A stretch of DNA of 64,000 bases from PALSA-693 sp963702305 (lineage in GTDB: Bacteria > Actinomycetota > Acidimicrobiia > Acidimicrobiales > Palsa-688): the NCBI GenBank assembly GCA_963702305.1, contig CAVPBX010000004.1:124001-188000 (forward strand), in the 5' to 3' direction. Both the position numbers and the translations under genes were made by a program. How positions within the stretch are numbered: position 1 is the first letter of the stretch; each line of letters opens with the position of its first letter. Positions 51,373-61,484 of the stretch are shown here, piece after piece. Under the pieces are notes generated by a model. It did no database searches. It worked only from the letters and a program-made list of their open reading frames with translations, and was not told the DNA's origin.

Positions 51373-53139
51373 TCAGACGCGCGACTGATTGGCGGATTTC
51401 CCCGCAACGGCATTGCTCGCGGCGAGCGCGGCGACTATGCGCTGGATTTCGACCGGGCGAACCGGCTTGGATAAGACGCCGGAAACCGGAAGAGGCGGCT
51501 CTTCTCCAAATTGGGCGCTCCATCCGGTAACGATATAGAAAGGCAGGTTGGGAGCGATTTCGCGGGCCTTGCCGGCGACTTCCCAGCCATTCATCCCGGG
51601 CATCGCCAGATCGCATAGAACCGCATCGTAGGTCGTATTGGAGCGGAGTTTCTTGACCGCTTCCACTCCCGACAGCACGGTTTCCGCGCGATGGCCGGTC
51701 AGGGTCAAGACATCACCCAGGGCGGAAAGGTTCTGCGCGTCATCATCGACCAGCAGGAAGCGGCAGGAGTGCGCGGCCTCTTGCGCGGTTTCGATCGCGG
51801 CCTTGAAAATCGAAGGTTCTGCTATCGGTAAGGTCAATTTCAGGATGGCGCCGCGCTCCGGCCGGTTATAAGCGGTGACACTGCCGCCGATACCCTGCAT
51901 GATCTCCCGCACGATCGATAATCCGAGCCCGGTGCCGCGGGCCCCTTTGGTCGTATAGAAGGGATCGAAAATCCGCGCGAGGTGCTCCTCAGGGATCCCG
52001 CTGCCGTCGTCGGCGACGGTCACGGTCACGGAATCCTGGCCCGCGATCGCGTCAATCGAGATGATGCCTTTCCCGTTGATCGCGTCGTTGGCGTTCAGGA
52101 TGAGATTGAGAAATACCTGCCGCAATTCCGATTCGTTGGCGTCCACGTAGGGCAGGGACGACGGCAAATTCGATTCGATCTGAATATCCGTGCCGTCGAG
52201 CGCGGGCGTCCCGGCGATGCTGGTGCGGGCCAGATCGATCGCCTGCACGATGACGTCGAAGAGGTTTGCCGATTCACCGCGATGGTGTGCCCGTTTGACG
52301 CCAAGGTCGCGGACCCGTGCGACGGTCTGCGCCGCATCTCCGATAGCGCGCTCAATCACGTCGAGCTGGGCAGAATGTTTACTCGCGAGGTTCTTGTCGA
52401 GGCTGAGTACGGCCAGCCGCAAGCGCATGATATTGAGCGCATTATTGAGATCGTGCGCGATGCCGGAAGCCACTTGTCCCACCAGACGAATCCGCTCTTG
52501 ACGCACCAGGGTTTCGCGACTCTTGAGGAGCTCGACTTCTACCTGCCGGCGGGCGTGTCTCAGTCGTTTCAGCAGGGCCGACGACGAAACTCCGATTGCG
52601 GCGGCGATCGCAATTCCGAGCCATTGGTAGAGGTCGACGGGGACTGACGTCTTGTGCACCGACAACGCAAATGCCGCGATTGCGCAGATCGAAAGGAGGG
52701 TCTGAATACGGCCCCCCCAGGATAGAAAGATCCCCGTGCCGGCAAGAAACAAGACGATCATAACGAAGAGAGGTTCGATCTCTCCAGTAAGGAGTGCGAG
52801 CCCGGCCGAACTCCAAATCATGACGTAACTGAAGGTGAATGCGATCACTATCGAATGACGACGGACCCACGGACCCGCGCATAACGCAAGGATTACGGCC
52901 AGGGCGAACAGACCGATGTTCAAGGAGTGCAGGATCAGCACCGCCGGATCTGCAATTGAGAGGTAATGCCGATCGAAAGTCATATAGACAATTTGGAAAA
53001 GAAGCGTCAGCAGTGACCCGGCACCGACCAGACGTGCAGTCCAGATAGCCTGTTCGCGCCCGAAGCTGTCATCGGCTCCACAGTCAATTGTGGTGAAGTT
53101 ATCAAGCGATTTTCCCCCGGCCGACGGATTGATCGCCAT
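51373..53139 (-). CDS. Hybrid sensor histidine kinase with C-terminal receiver domain
   Basis: The N-terminal half has six membrane segments (about residues 40-190) and a short basic linker. The phospho-acceptor is in GQVASGIAHDLNNALNIMRLRL, an NtrB-like H box, followed by the ATPase domain (NLILNANDAINGKG, VADDGSGIPEEHL, GTGLGLSIV). A receiver with VDDDAQN, the Asp in AVLCDLAMPGMNGWE and the Lys in VLSKPVR ends the protein. I chose ATG 53139 because GGGAAG precedes it and the longer frame upstream lacks features. Output probably passes to a separate regulator. The frame is intact. Confidence 0.88.
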   Translation of the reverse strand: MAINPSAGGKSLDNFTTIDCGADDSFGREQAIWTARLVGAGSLLTLLFQIVYMTFDRHYLSIADPAVLILHSLNIGLFALAVILALCAGPWVRRHSIVIAFTFSYVMIWSSAGLALLTGEIEPLFVMIVLFLAGTGIFLSWGGRIQTLLSICAIAAFALSVHKTSVPVDLYQWLGIAIAAAIGVSSSALLKRLRHARRQVEVELLKSRETLVRQERIRLVGQVASGIAHDLNNALNIMRLRLAVLSLDKNLASKHSAQLDVIERAIGDAAQTVARVRDLGVKRAHHRGESANLFDVIVQAIDLARTSIAGTPALDGTDIQIESNLPSSLPYVDANESELRQVFLNLILNANDAINGKGIISIDAIAGQDSVTVTVADDGSGIPEEHLARIFDPFYTTKGARGTGLGLSIVREIMQGIGGSVTAYNRPERGAILKLTLPIAEPSIFKAAIETAQEAAHSCRFLLVDDDAQNLSALGDVLTLTGHRAETVLSGVEAVKKLRSNTTYDAVLCDLAMPGMNGWEVAGKAREIAPNLPFYIVTGWSAQFGEEPPLPVSGVLSKPVRPVEIQRIVAALAASNAVAGKSANQSRV

Positions 53140-53819
53140 GCGGACTTCCCCTTTACCACGAGCCGGCAATCTGCCTTTACGAACTGCTATAGAAGCGGCA
53201 GAGCAAAGCACAGCAGACAGATCGGCTACCAAGCGGTAATCCTTACCTTTTCCAGACAGCTTACGCAAGGATTCGGCATATAGCACAACAGGGGAAACGA
53301 GACTTTAATAAAATGGAATTGTTTGTTTAAAATCAGATGAAAACTAGAGGGCGATTGAAAAACCGCGAAAGCGCATAAGCCAATTGAACCGCTAACCGCC
53401 GGCTAGACCTGCGCAGCTAAATTGGCTACGGAATTCGGTCGCTATCGTTACCGGGGGGGCGAGCACCGGAGATGAGCGGTGACGCCACCCCTTCACCCCG
53501 GTGGCTGTTTTCGCGAACTGCGCGACGAATCGACCGCCACTGGCCGAAGCCCTTGCGGGACTCGCAGGGCAGGACTTCACGAATCCATCGATCAGGCATG
53601 CACAATCGCCGCGCAGTCCATCGAGTGCGACGACCAGCCGCGCGATAGCCTCATGACATGAGCATCGCGACCAAGTGAACGCGATCCCAAGTGTACTCTA
53701 CCCCCCGGCATCGATACCGACGACTTATCGCTGCCAAAGCCCTCCTGGATGAACTCTCCGCCGCCAGGGCGTTTCGATTGTCGCTCGATGCCCTGTCCGG
53801 CAGTCTGCAAACCCTCTGC
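53140..53819. other. Intergenic region without a gene
   Basis: About 680 bases. Only short frames without start signals or composition support are present. I see no RNA gene or repeat here. It separates the kinase from the catabolic cluster. Confidence 0.5.
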
Positions 53820-56156
53820 TCAGTCAGCAGCGGCGGCGGCTTGTGTTACTGAATTGTTAAGCGACTCGAGAATTGCCTTCATCACGTGGGGTGGCGACAT
53901 CGGCAGTTCCGTCATTCGCACCCCGATCGCGCGATAGATCGCGTTGGCGACCGCAGCCATCGGCGGCACGATGCCGACTTCACCGACACCGCGGACACCT
54001 AACGGATGACTTGGGTTGGGCACCTCGACGATGAGCGCTTCGATCATCGGGAGGTCGAGACAGGTCGGCATGCGATAATCGAGTAAGCCGGAATTCCGCA
54101 AAATGCCGTGCTGGTCGTAAAAGTATTCCTCGCTCAAGGCCCAGCCGATGCCTTGCGCCATGGCGCCCTGCATCTGACCTTCGACGTAACTGGGATGGAG
54201 GGCGCGGCCGACATCCTGGACGATAGTACACCGGAGGATGCGGACTTTGCCGGTCTCGCAATCGACTTCGACGTCCACGCAGACGGTGGCGAAGGCATTG
54301 CCAACCGCGCCGACGGCGCCGGCGTTGAGGGTTGCCCGACCGGTAACGGGGCCGCCCGTGCGGGCGAGGCGGGTTGCCAGTTGTTTCAGGGTGAGCGGAG
54401 GGACGCCGTTGCCGACCGCGCTGAAGGTGCCCGCGCTGAAGGCGACCTCGCCGGGCTGCTTCTCCCACAATTTAGCGGCGCGGCCCTTGAGCTGGGCGAG
54501 CGCGTCGTGCGCGGCCTCGTACACCGCCATCCCGGTGGCGAGCGCGATCCGGCTGCCGCCGGTAACGTCGGTATGTCCGCTGGTGTCGGTGTCGGCGACC
54601 ACGGCACGCACGTCATCGATCTCGGCGCCGAGGACCTCGGCCGCAATCATTGCCTGAGTGGCGCGACTGCCGCCGATATCGACCGAGCCGGTGACCACGC
54701 TAACGGTGCCGTCGGTGTGAATGTTGACGCTCGCCGACGACTGCAGGCCGCCGTTGAACCAGAAGCCGGAAGCGACGCCGCGGCCTCGATTCGGCCCCTC
54801 GAGCCGGGAGCGATAGTGATCGCTGGCGCGCAACGCTTCGAGCGTATCGACGAAGCCGATTTTCTTGAAGAGCGGACCGGCGGGCTGCGCGGTGCCCTCA
54901 TGCGAGCCATTGCGGAAGCGGAACTCGAGCGGATCGAGACCGCATTTCTCCGCGAGCTCGTCGATTACGGTCTCGCAGGAAAATGCCGAGGCAGGTGCGC
55001 CAGGGGCGCGATAGGCCGCAACTTTAGGGCGATTTACGACTACGTCGAACGAATCGATGCGGAGATTTTCGACGACGTACGGGCCGAGCGCGCACATCGC
55101 GCCGGGGGCGAAAGGCGAGCCGGGAAATGCGCCGGCCTCGTAGGCGAGCCAAACTTCGGCGGCGGTGATTTTACCGTCGCGCGTGGCGCCCATTTTGACT
55201 TTCATCTTGGTGCCCGAAGTCGGACCGGTCGCGCGCAATACTTCCGCGCGCGTCATCACCATTTTGACCGGGCGTCCGCTCTTCTTCGATAGGAGGGCGG
55301 CGACCGGCTCGAGGTAAACGGTCGTCTTGCCGCCGAAACCCCCGCCGATTTCCGCCGGCACCACCCGAATGGCGCCTTCCGGAATGCACAGTACGCTCGC
55401 CGTGAGAGTGCGAACGTTGAATGAACCCTGGGTGGAACAATAGATCGTCAGATGGCCGTCGGCGCTCCAGACCGCCAGCGCATTTTGCGGCTCGATATAG
55501 CCCTGATGAATCGCGGCGGTAGTGAACTCATGCTCGACGACGAAGTCGGCATTGCGAAAGCCGGCTGCCAGATCGCCGCGTTCGAAGCGCAGATGGCCGG
55601 GAACGTTGCTCGCGCGATCGGGACCTTCGAGCGCGCCGGGGTCCAGGCGATCTTCCATCAGCTTGGTGCGCAGTTCATCGAGTAGAATCGGCGCACCGGG
55701 CTTCATCGCGTCCTCCGCGGTCATGACCGGCTCGAGCACCTCGTACTCGACCTCGATCAATTCGAGCGCTTCCTGCGCGATATGCCGACTGGTCGCGGCG
55801 ACGGCGGCCACCGCGTGCCCGTCGTAGAGCACCTTTTCGCGCGCCATTATATTGAGCGAGAGGTAGTGAGTATTGACGACCAGCTCGCCGACCTGAGCCA
55901 TCACGCCCTTGACCTCGGGAAAGTCATCGGCGGTAACGATCGCCTTGACCCCGGGATGCTCGAGCGCCCTGGCAATATTGATCGATTTGATCCGGGCGTG
56001 CGCATGCGGACTGCGGAGCACGCCGCCGTGGAGCATCCCGGGCAACGAGTAATCGGCGCCATAGAGCGCGCGGCCAGTCACTTTATCAACGCCGTCCGGC
56101 CGAATTGGCCGCGTACCTATTACTCGAAAATCGGAAGTCGAATTGGAATCCGCCAC
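53820..56156 (-). CDS. Xanthine dehydrogenase-family molybdopterin subunit, copy 1 (intact)
   Basis: A 778-residue large subunit of a molybdenum hydroxylase. It contains the molybdopterin-binding loops PAEIGGGFGGK and SHTD-like STSGHTDVTGGS region, QGAMAQGIGWALSEEYFYDQ, and the late GVRGVGEVGIVPP with the catalytic Glu. The active-site loop is VAAYRAPGAPASAF, unlike the AYRCSFR of true CO dehydrogenase, so it is not form I CoxL. Substrates of such enzymes are aromatic or N-heterocycles and aldehydes. It is the last gene of the cluster and has a paralogue at 58546-60862. Confidence 0.9.
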   Translation of the reverse strand: MADSNSTSDFRVIGTRPIRPDGVDKVTGRALYGADYSLPGMLHGGVLRSPHAHARIKSINIARALEHPGVKAIVTADDFPEVKGVMAQVGELVVNTHYLSLNIMAREKVLYDGHAVAAVAATSRHIAQEALELIEVEYEVLEPVMTAEDAMKPGAPILLDELRTKLMEDRLDPGALEGPDRASNVPGHLRFERGDLAAGFRNADFVVEHEFTTAAIHQGYIEPQNALAVWSADGHLTIYCSTQGSFNVRTLTASVLCIPEGAIRVVPAEIGGGFGGKTTVYLEPVAALLSKKSGRPVKMVMTRAEVLRATGPTSGTKMKVKMGATRDGKITAAEVWLAYEAGAFPGSPFAPGAMCALGPYVVENLRIDSFDVVVNRPKVAAYRAPGAPASAFSCETVIDELAEKCGLDPLEFRFRNGSHEGTAQPAGPLFKKIGFVDTLEALRASDHYRSRLEGPNRGRGVASGFWFNGGLQSSASVNIHTDGTVSVVTGSVDIGGSRATQAMIAAEVLGAEIDDVRAVVADTDTSGHTDVTGGSRIALATGMAVYEAAHDALAQLKGRAAKLWEKQPGEVAFSAGTFSAVGNGVPPLTLKQLATRLARTGGPVTGRATLNAGAVGAVGNAFATVCVDVEVDCETGKVRILRCTIVQDVGRALHPSYVEGQMQGAMAQGIGWALSEEYFYDQHGILRNSGLLDYRMPTCLDLPMIEALIVEVPNPSHPLGVRGVGEVGIVPPMAAVANAIYRAIGVRMTELPMSPPHVMKAILESLNNSVTQAAAAAD

Positions 56157-56340
56157 GGAAATACCTCCGGTGGAAATTGCGGGCGAGTGCCAAAGTAATC
56201 AGATGCCCGCAATGAAACATCGCTTTAAATATGATGACAAATATATAATCGCTAATCCGCTTCGACGACAACTGATCCCGGTGCCCAGAGACCTCGACGC
56301 AATCCGGCCAGCGCGAAAATTAGTTAGTAGTCAATTCCTT

Positions 56341-56844
56341 TTACGAGTTCCCGATGCCCAAGGTGGCGATGGCGTCCATGAGACCCGGGTCATCCTGCGC
56401 GAAGTCGAGTTTGGCCGTGCCCATGTACGGGTTAGGGAACTTGGCCATTTCCTCGGGCGAGTTATCGACATACACCTCGAGCTCGTGGCCGTCGGGATCG
56501 CGGAAATAGATACTCTTGGTAACACCATGATCGACGGTGAAGGAAATGGGCACGTCCTTTTCCTTGAATTCCTGGTAAGCGGCGCGCAGATCCTGTTCGT
56601 TGCGCAGGCGAAAGGCGATGTGCGAGAGCCCGATCTGCCGGCCGCGTAATCCTTCGGCTTCCGGCCCGACTTCAAAGAGCGCTATTTCATGATGGTCGCG
56701 CCGATTGTTGGCGAGAAACAAGCCGCCGATCGCTGGAATCTCCATCATCACGTCCATGCCCAGGACCTCGGTGTAGAACTTGCGCGAGCGTTCCAGGTTG
56801 CGGACCTTGATGACCACGTGGCCAATCCGTTCAGCATGTATCAT
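56341..56844 (-). CDS. VOC-family dioxygenase-like protein
   Basis: The VOC fold starts ERIGHVVIKVRNLERSRKFYTEVLG and contains metal ligands in IGHV (His), LSHIAF (His) and HELEVYVD (Glu), the set used by extradiol dioxygenases and glyoxalases. A DPDGHELEVY motif is typical of catechol 2,3-dioxygenase-like members. 167 residues. Lying in a cluster with a flavin monooxygenase and a molybdenum hydroxylase, ring opening of an aromatic intermediate is a reasonable guess. Frame intact. Confidence 0.83.
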   Translation of the reverse strand: MIHAERIGHVVIKVRNLERSRKFYTEVLGMDVMMEIPAIGGLFLANNRRDHHEIALFEVGPEAEGLRGRQIGLSHIAFRLRNEQDLRAAYQEFKEKDVPISFTVDHGVTKSIYFRDPDGHELEVYVDNSPEEMAKFPNPYMGTAKLDFAQDDPGLMDAIATLGIGNS

Positions 56845-56962
56845 GAGACGCCTCCCTCGGTTCGATGGTTTCGATTCTCGGGTCTACTCTTACTAAACTC
56901 CAAAAGCCCAAAAACGTCTAATTGTAAAGTGTTCGGCGGCGCGCCGAGATTTGCGCAGTGAG

Positions 56963-58155
56963 CTACGGCGAATGGCTGTCGAATTCGGCTTCGACATCAT
57001 GGCCATAGAGCCAGGCGTTCTGCGGCAACGGTGCGGTCGCCGAGGACGACAAGCTGGAGTCGCGCCGCTGTTGATCCTCGCCGTCGGGAAGATGATAGGT
57101 GATGCCGTTGGCGCGCGAGCCGTCCTGGCAGCGCGAGGCGCGGGGCCGGCGAATCTCCTCGTAACGCTGCAACGCAGCGCCTACATCTTTGTTTGCATCG
57201 ACGCGCGCAAGGCATTTCGCGAGCACCGCGGCATCCTCGATCGATTGCACCGCGCCCTGTGCCATGTACGGGAGCATCGCGTGCGCCGCATCGCCCAGCA
57301 GTGTGACGCGGCCAACGGTCCAATTGGGCAACGGATCGCGGTCGTAAAGCGCCCAGCGATTGGTGAACTCGGCGGCGCCGATGATCGCCCCGACCTGCGC
57401 ATGCCAGCCCGCGAACTCCTGGAGCGCGTCGGCGATTTCACCGCGCGCCGTCCACGACTCGAGGCGCCATTCGCCGCGGCCAATCGCGACCCAATTGACG
57501 TAGCGAGCGCCTTCGCCGACGAAGTAATGCACGAAGTGATGGTGGGGACCCCACCACATCGAGGCGTTGACCTCGAGTCCGAGATGCGCGAGGCGCACGG
57601 CCGGGACCAGTCCCCGGTAAGCGACGTGGCCCGAGAAGCGCGGCGATTCGGGCCCGAGAATCAGCGTGCGCACGGTCGAATGAATGCCGTCGGCGCCGAC
57701 GACCAGGTCGGCGTCGGCGGTGAGGCCGTCGTGGAATTTCACCCTCGAATTTATCGGTGTGCTGGATGAGGCCGACGCATCGATGATCGAGCTGCAGCAT
57801 GCGGTCGGGCAGTGCGGCAGCGAGGACCTTGAAGCAGGTCCGGGCGATGAATATGATAGTAGGGCGCGCCGAAGTTCTGCTCGCAGAGATCGGCCAGGCG
57901 TTGACGCGTGAGCAGGCGGCCATCGTCCCACCGGCGGATTTCAATCGCGAGCGGCCGCACCGCGACCTTGCGCAGGGCGTCGGCGAGGCCCAGCCGATAC
58001 AGGATGCGATTGGCGTTGGGGCTGATCTGAAATGCCGGCGCCGATTTCGCGAAGCTGGGACGCCTGTTCGAAAATCGCAACCTAAAGGCCGGCGCGACGA
58101 AGCGTCAACGCGGTCGCGAGTCCGCCATTCCCGCGCCGATCACGATCACTCGCAT
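56963..58155 (-). CDS. FAD-dependent monooxygenase, salicylate-hydroxylase type (frame breaks)
   Basis: The start MRVIVIGAGMA (dinucleotide-binding GxGxxG) is at 58155; the frame slips within a few codons and continues ATALTLRRAGL. Later parts give NANRILYRLGLADALRKVAVRP, VVGADGIHSTVR (DG motif), and VTLLGDAAHAMLPYMAQGAVQSIEDA with the GD motif for FAD. These define group A flavin hydroxylases of aromatic substrates. Breaks near 58125, 58000, 57840 and 57760 leave family sequence on both sides. The protein is about 395 residues, the usual size. Confidence 0.82.
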
Positions 58156-58225
58156 AGCATTGTTCTCCGAGAGCTGGCTCGCTCAACGGCGGCGCGTTAC
58201 GGAGGCGTCCGGCGCCGGTGAAGGA

Positions 58226-58491
58226 TCAGCCGCCGCCGATCGCCGGGAGAATGAAGACCTCGCTCGTTTCGCGCACCGGTTCGAGCACGCCGGCGGTGCC
58301 CATCTCGCCGTCGATCGAGACTGCGACGGACGGCTTGATGTCGCCGTCTTCGATCAGATGTTCGCGCGAGGCCGGGATACTGGCGTTCGAGGTCGTCGAC
58401 CAGCTGGCCGATGTTGCGGCCCGCTGGCCGTGACGCGATCTTTGCCGTCGGTGAATTTGCGCAGCAGCGCGGGAATTACGACGGTAGCCAT
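58226..58491 (-). CDS. MoaD/ThiS-like ubiquitin-fold protein ending in Gly-Gly, frame break near 58400
   Basis: Start MATVVIPALLRKFTDGKDRVTASG, then in a second frame a helix region and PSVAVSIDGEMGTAGVLEPV followed by VFILPAIGGG at the end. A C-terminal Gly-Gly is the reaction end of sulfur-carrier and MoaD proteins. About 87 residues. It is wedged between the second large subunit and the monooxygenase in the same direction, suggesting a dedicated sulfur donor for the molybdopterin or for a substrate. Confidence 0.72.
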
Positions 58492-58545
58492 TTGAAATGA
58501 GAAGGGCCGGATCCCGCAGGGACCCGGCCCCTCCAATCCGATCAA

Positions 58546-60862
58546 TCAGTCGGCCGCGGCGGCCTGAGAATCGTCGGCGCGCGCGCTTCTTCAGAATCGC
58601 CTTGAGCACGCTGCGGAGGCGACATCGGCAACTCCGTCATCCGCACGCCGGTCGCGTGATAGATCGCGTTGGCGACCGCCGCCGGCGGCGGCACGATCGA
58701 AACCTCGCCGACGCCGCGGATACCCAGCGGATGGCCCGGGGTCGGGCACCTCGACGATGATCGGTTTCGATCATCGGCAGATCGAGGCAGGTCGGCATCC
58801 GGTAGTCGAGCAAGCCGGTGTTTCGCAGGATGCCCTTGTCGTCGTAGAAGTATTCTTCGTTGAGCGCCCAGCCGATGCCCTGCGCAGTGCCGCCCTGCAT
58901 CTGGCCTTCGACGTAGCTCGGATGGATCGCGTTGCCGGCGTCCTGCGCGATGGTGGCGCGCAGGACCTGCGACCTTGCCGGTATCCGGGTCGACTTCGAC
59001 GTCGACGCAGGTCGTGGCGAAGCGCCGGCCCACCGCCGCGCGCGTTGACTGTCGCGCGGCCGATGATCGGGCCGCCGGTGCGCGCCAGACGCGCTGCGAG
59101 CTCCTTGAACGTCATCGGCTTGATGCCTTCGCCTTGCGCGCTGAAGCGCCGTTCGTCGAAGTTCGACTTCCTCGGGCTTCTTCTCCCAGAGCTTGGCGGC
59201 GCGCTCCTTGAGCTGGCGCAGGGCGTCCTGCGCGGCTTCGTAGACCGCCATGCCGGTGGCAAAGGTGGTGCGGCTGCCGCCGGTCACATCGGTATGGCCG
59301 ATCGAATCGGTGTCGGCCACGATCGGCCGCACATCGTTGACATCGAGGCCCAGCACCTCGGCCGCGATCATCGCCATCGCCGCGCGCGAGCCGCCGATAT
59401 CGACCGAGCCGGTCGACGACGCTGGCGGTGCCGTCGGTATGGATGTTGACGGTCGCGGAGGACTGCATGCCGGCGTTGAACCAGAATCCGGCGGCCACCC
59501 CGCGTCCGCGATTGGGGCCTTCGAGCTTGGATGTGTAATGCGGGCTGTTTTTGATCGCCTCGACGGTTTCGATGAAAGCCGATGCGCTTGAAAGGAGGTC
59601 CGACGGTCTGCGGCGTGCCTTCCTTGACGCCGTTCATGATGCGGAAATCGATCGGATCGATCCCGCATTTTTCGGCGAGCTCGTCGATCACGGTCTCCGA
59701 CGCCATCGCGGCGTTGGTCGCGCCCGGGCGCGCGATAGGCCGCGGTCTTGGGCCGGTTGACGACGACGTCGTAGCCGTCGATCAGGAAATTCGGGATGTT
59801 GTAGGGCGCGACGATCGTCATCGCGCCGGCGCCGACCGGCGAGCCCGGGAAACGCGCCCGCCTCGTAGGCCATCCAGACTTCGCGCGGCGATGAGCTTGC
59901 CGTCCTTGGTCGCGCCCATCTTGCACTGATGGTCGAGCCCGGAGGTCGGCCCGGTCGCGCGCAGCACCTCGCCGCGCGTCATCACCATCTTCACCGGATG
60001 GCCGGTCTTCTTCGAGAGCAGCAGCGACAGCGGTTCGAGATAAATCGTCAGTCTTGCCGCCGAAGCCGCCGCCGATCTCGGCCGGCACGACTTTGATCTT
60101 GCCACTCGGGCATGCCCAGCACCTGCGCAGCTCAGCGAGCGGACGTCGAAGGCGCCCTGGGTCGAGCAGTAGATCGTCGCGTGGCCGTCGGCGTTGTAGA
60201 TGCCGACCGCGTTGTGCGGCTCGATATAGCCCTGATGGACCATCGCGGTCTTGAACTCGCGCTCGACGACGAAGTCGGCCTGCTTGAAGCCCTGCTTCGA
60301 CGTCGCCGCGCTTGAACTGCATATGCGATCGCGACGTTGGTCGGCTTGTCGGGCCCGTCTTCCTTGTTGCGCAGGCTCGGCAGCAGGATCGGCGCGCCGG
60401 GCTTCATCGCGTCCTCGACCGCTCATCACCGGCGGCAGCACCTCGTACTCGACCTCGATCAGGCGCAGCGCTTCTTCGGCGATATGCGCGCTGGTCGCGG
60501 CCACCGCCGCGACGGCATGGCCGTCGTAGAGCACCTTGTCGCGCGCGAGCATGTTGCAGCGAGAGATGCGCGCAGGTTAATCGGCCGCCTCGCCCGCCGC
60601 TTCCATCTTGTCGGCGAGCTTCGGGCAGGTCGGCCGCGGTGACCACCGCCTTGACGCCGGGCAGCGCGAGCGCCTTTTCGGTGTTGATCGACTTGATCAT
60701 GCGCGTGGGCGTGCGGGCTGCGCAGAACCTTGCCGTAGCAGCATCCCGGGAAAGGAATAGTCGGCGCCGTACTTGGCGCGGCCGGTCACCTTGTCGACGC
60801 CGTCGTGGCGAATCGGCCGCGTGCCGATAACCTTGAAGTCAGTAGTTGGTAGTTGCTGCCAT
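58546..60862 (-). CDS. Xanthine dehydrogenase-family molybdopterin subunit, copy 2 (many frame breaks)
   Basis: Reading across frames gives the same sequence order as copy 1, e.g. FKVIGTRPIRHDGVDKVTGRAKYGADYSFPGML, GGGFGGK, GSVDIGGS, and a GVGEVSIVPP catalytic end. More than ten single-base slips occur, at intervals of about 150-300 bases. Because slips are random and the motifs survive, they look like read errors, yet the high density means start and stop are less certain. ATG 60862 is preceded by AAGGAGAAGG. The stop is TGA at 58546-58548. The copies are similar but clearly distinct. Confidence 0.8.
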
Positions 60863-60896
60863 TTATTCACCTTCTCCTTTGACAGAATGTCCGCGG

Positions 60897-61419
60897 TCAT
60901 TTCCGACGCCGTTGACGGACACCTTGGTACCGCCGCTCTGGCGGCCATCGAAGAGTTTTCGCGGCGTCCATGACCGCCTTCACGATCTTGTCATAGCCGG
61001 TGCAGCGGCAGAGGTTGCCCGCCAGCGCATAGCGAATCTCCGGCTCGGTCGGATTGGGATTGCGATCGAGCAGCGCCTTGGCGGACATCAGGAAGCCGGG
61101 CGTGCAGATGCCGCACTGGAGGCTCGCGTACTCGAGAAACTTCTGTTGCAGCACGTGCAGGTTGGCGCCGTTGGCGAGGCCCTCGATGGTCGTGATCTTT
61201 TTGCCCGGCGGCCTCCGACCCCAGCATCAGGCAGGAGCAGCTGCGCGCCCATCGATGATCACGGTGCACGCACCGCAGTCGCCGGTAAGGCATCCTTCCT
61301 TGCTACCCGTGAGTTCGAGTTCGTCGCGCAGAACACTCGAGCAGGCTCTGACGGGGCTCGCAGAGGAATTCGAGAGTTTCGCCGTTAATCGTCGTTTCGA
61401 CAATAGTTTTCTTTGCCAT
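60897..61419 (-). CDS. 2Fe-2S subunit of the xanthine dehydrogenase-family enzyme (frame breaks)
   Basis: The start MAKKTIVETTINGETLEFLCEP is followed after a slip by ELELTGSKEGCLTGDCGACTVIIDG (plant-ferredoxin cysteines) and later LQCGICTPGFLMSAKALLDRNP and LAGNLCRCTGYDKIVKAVMDAA (second cluster). This is the CoxS/XdhC-type small subunit of about 165 residues. It passes electrons from the molybdenum site to the FAD subunit. Breaks near 61340 and 61190. Confidence 0.85.
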
Positions 61420-61484
61420 GATAGATGCCGATTGTGTCTCAACTGGTTAATAAATTGAATGTTCAATTCGAACTTGGTTTCAGC

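Noticed and set aside
53820..56156. Assignment as carbon monoxide dehydrogenase CoxL
   Set aside because: The active loop AYRCSFR of true CoxL is replaced by AYRAPGAP, so only the broader xanthine-dehydrogenase family is supported.
57000..61419. Calling the monooxygenase, second large subunit and 2Fe-2S genes pseudogenes
   Set aside because: Catalytic and cofactor motifs survive on both sides of each slip and slips are frequent throughout, so read errors explain them better than decay.
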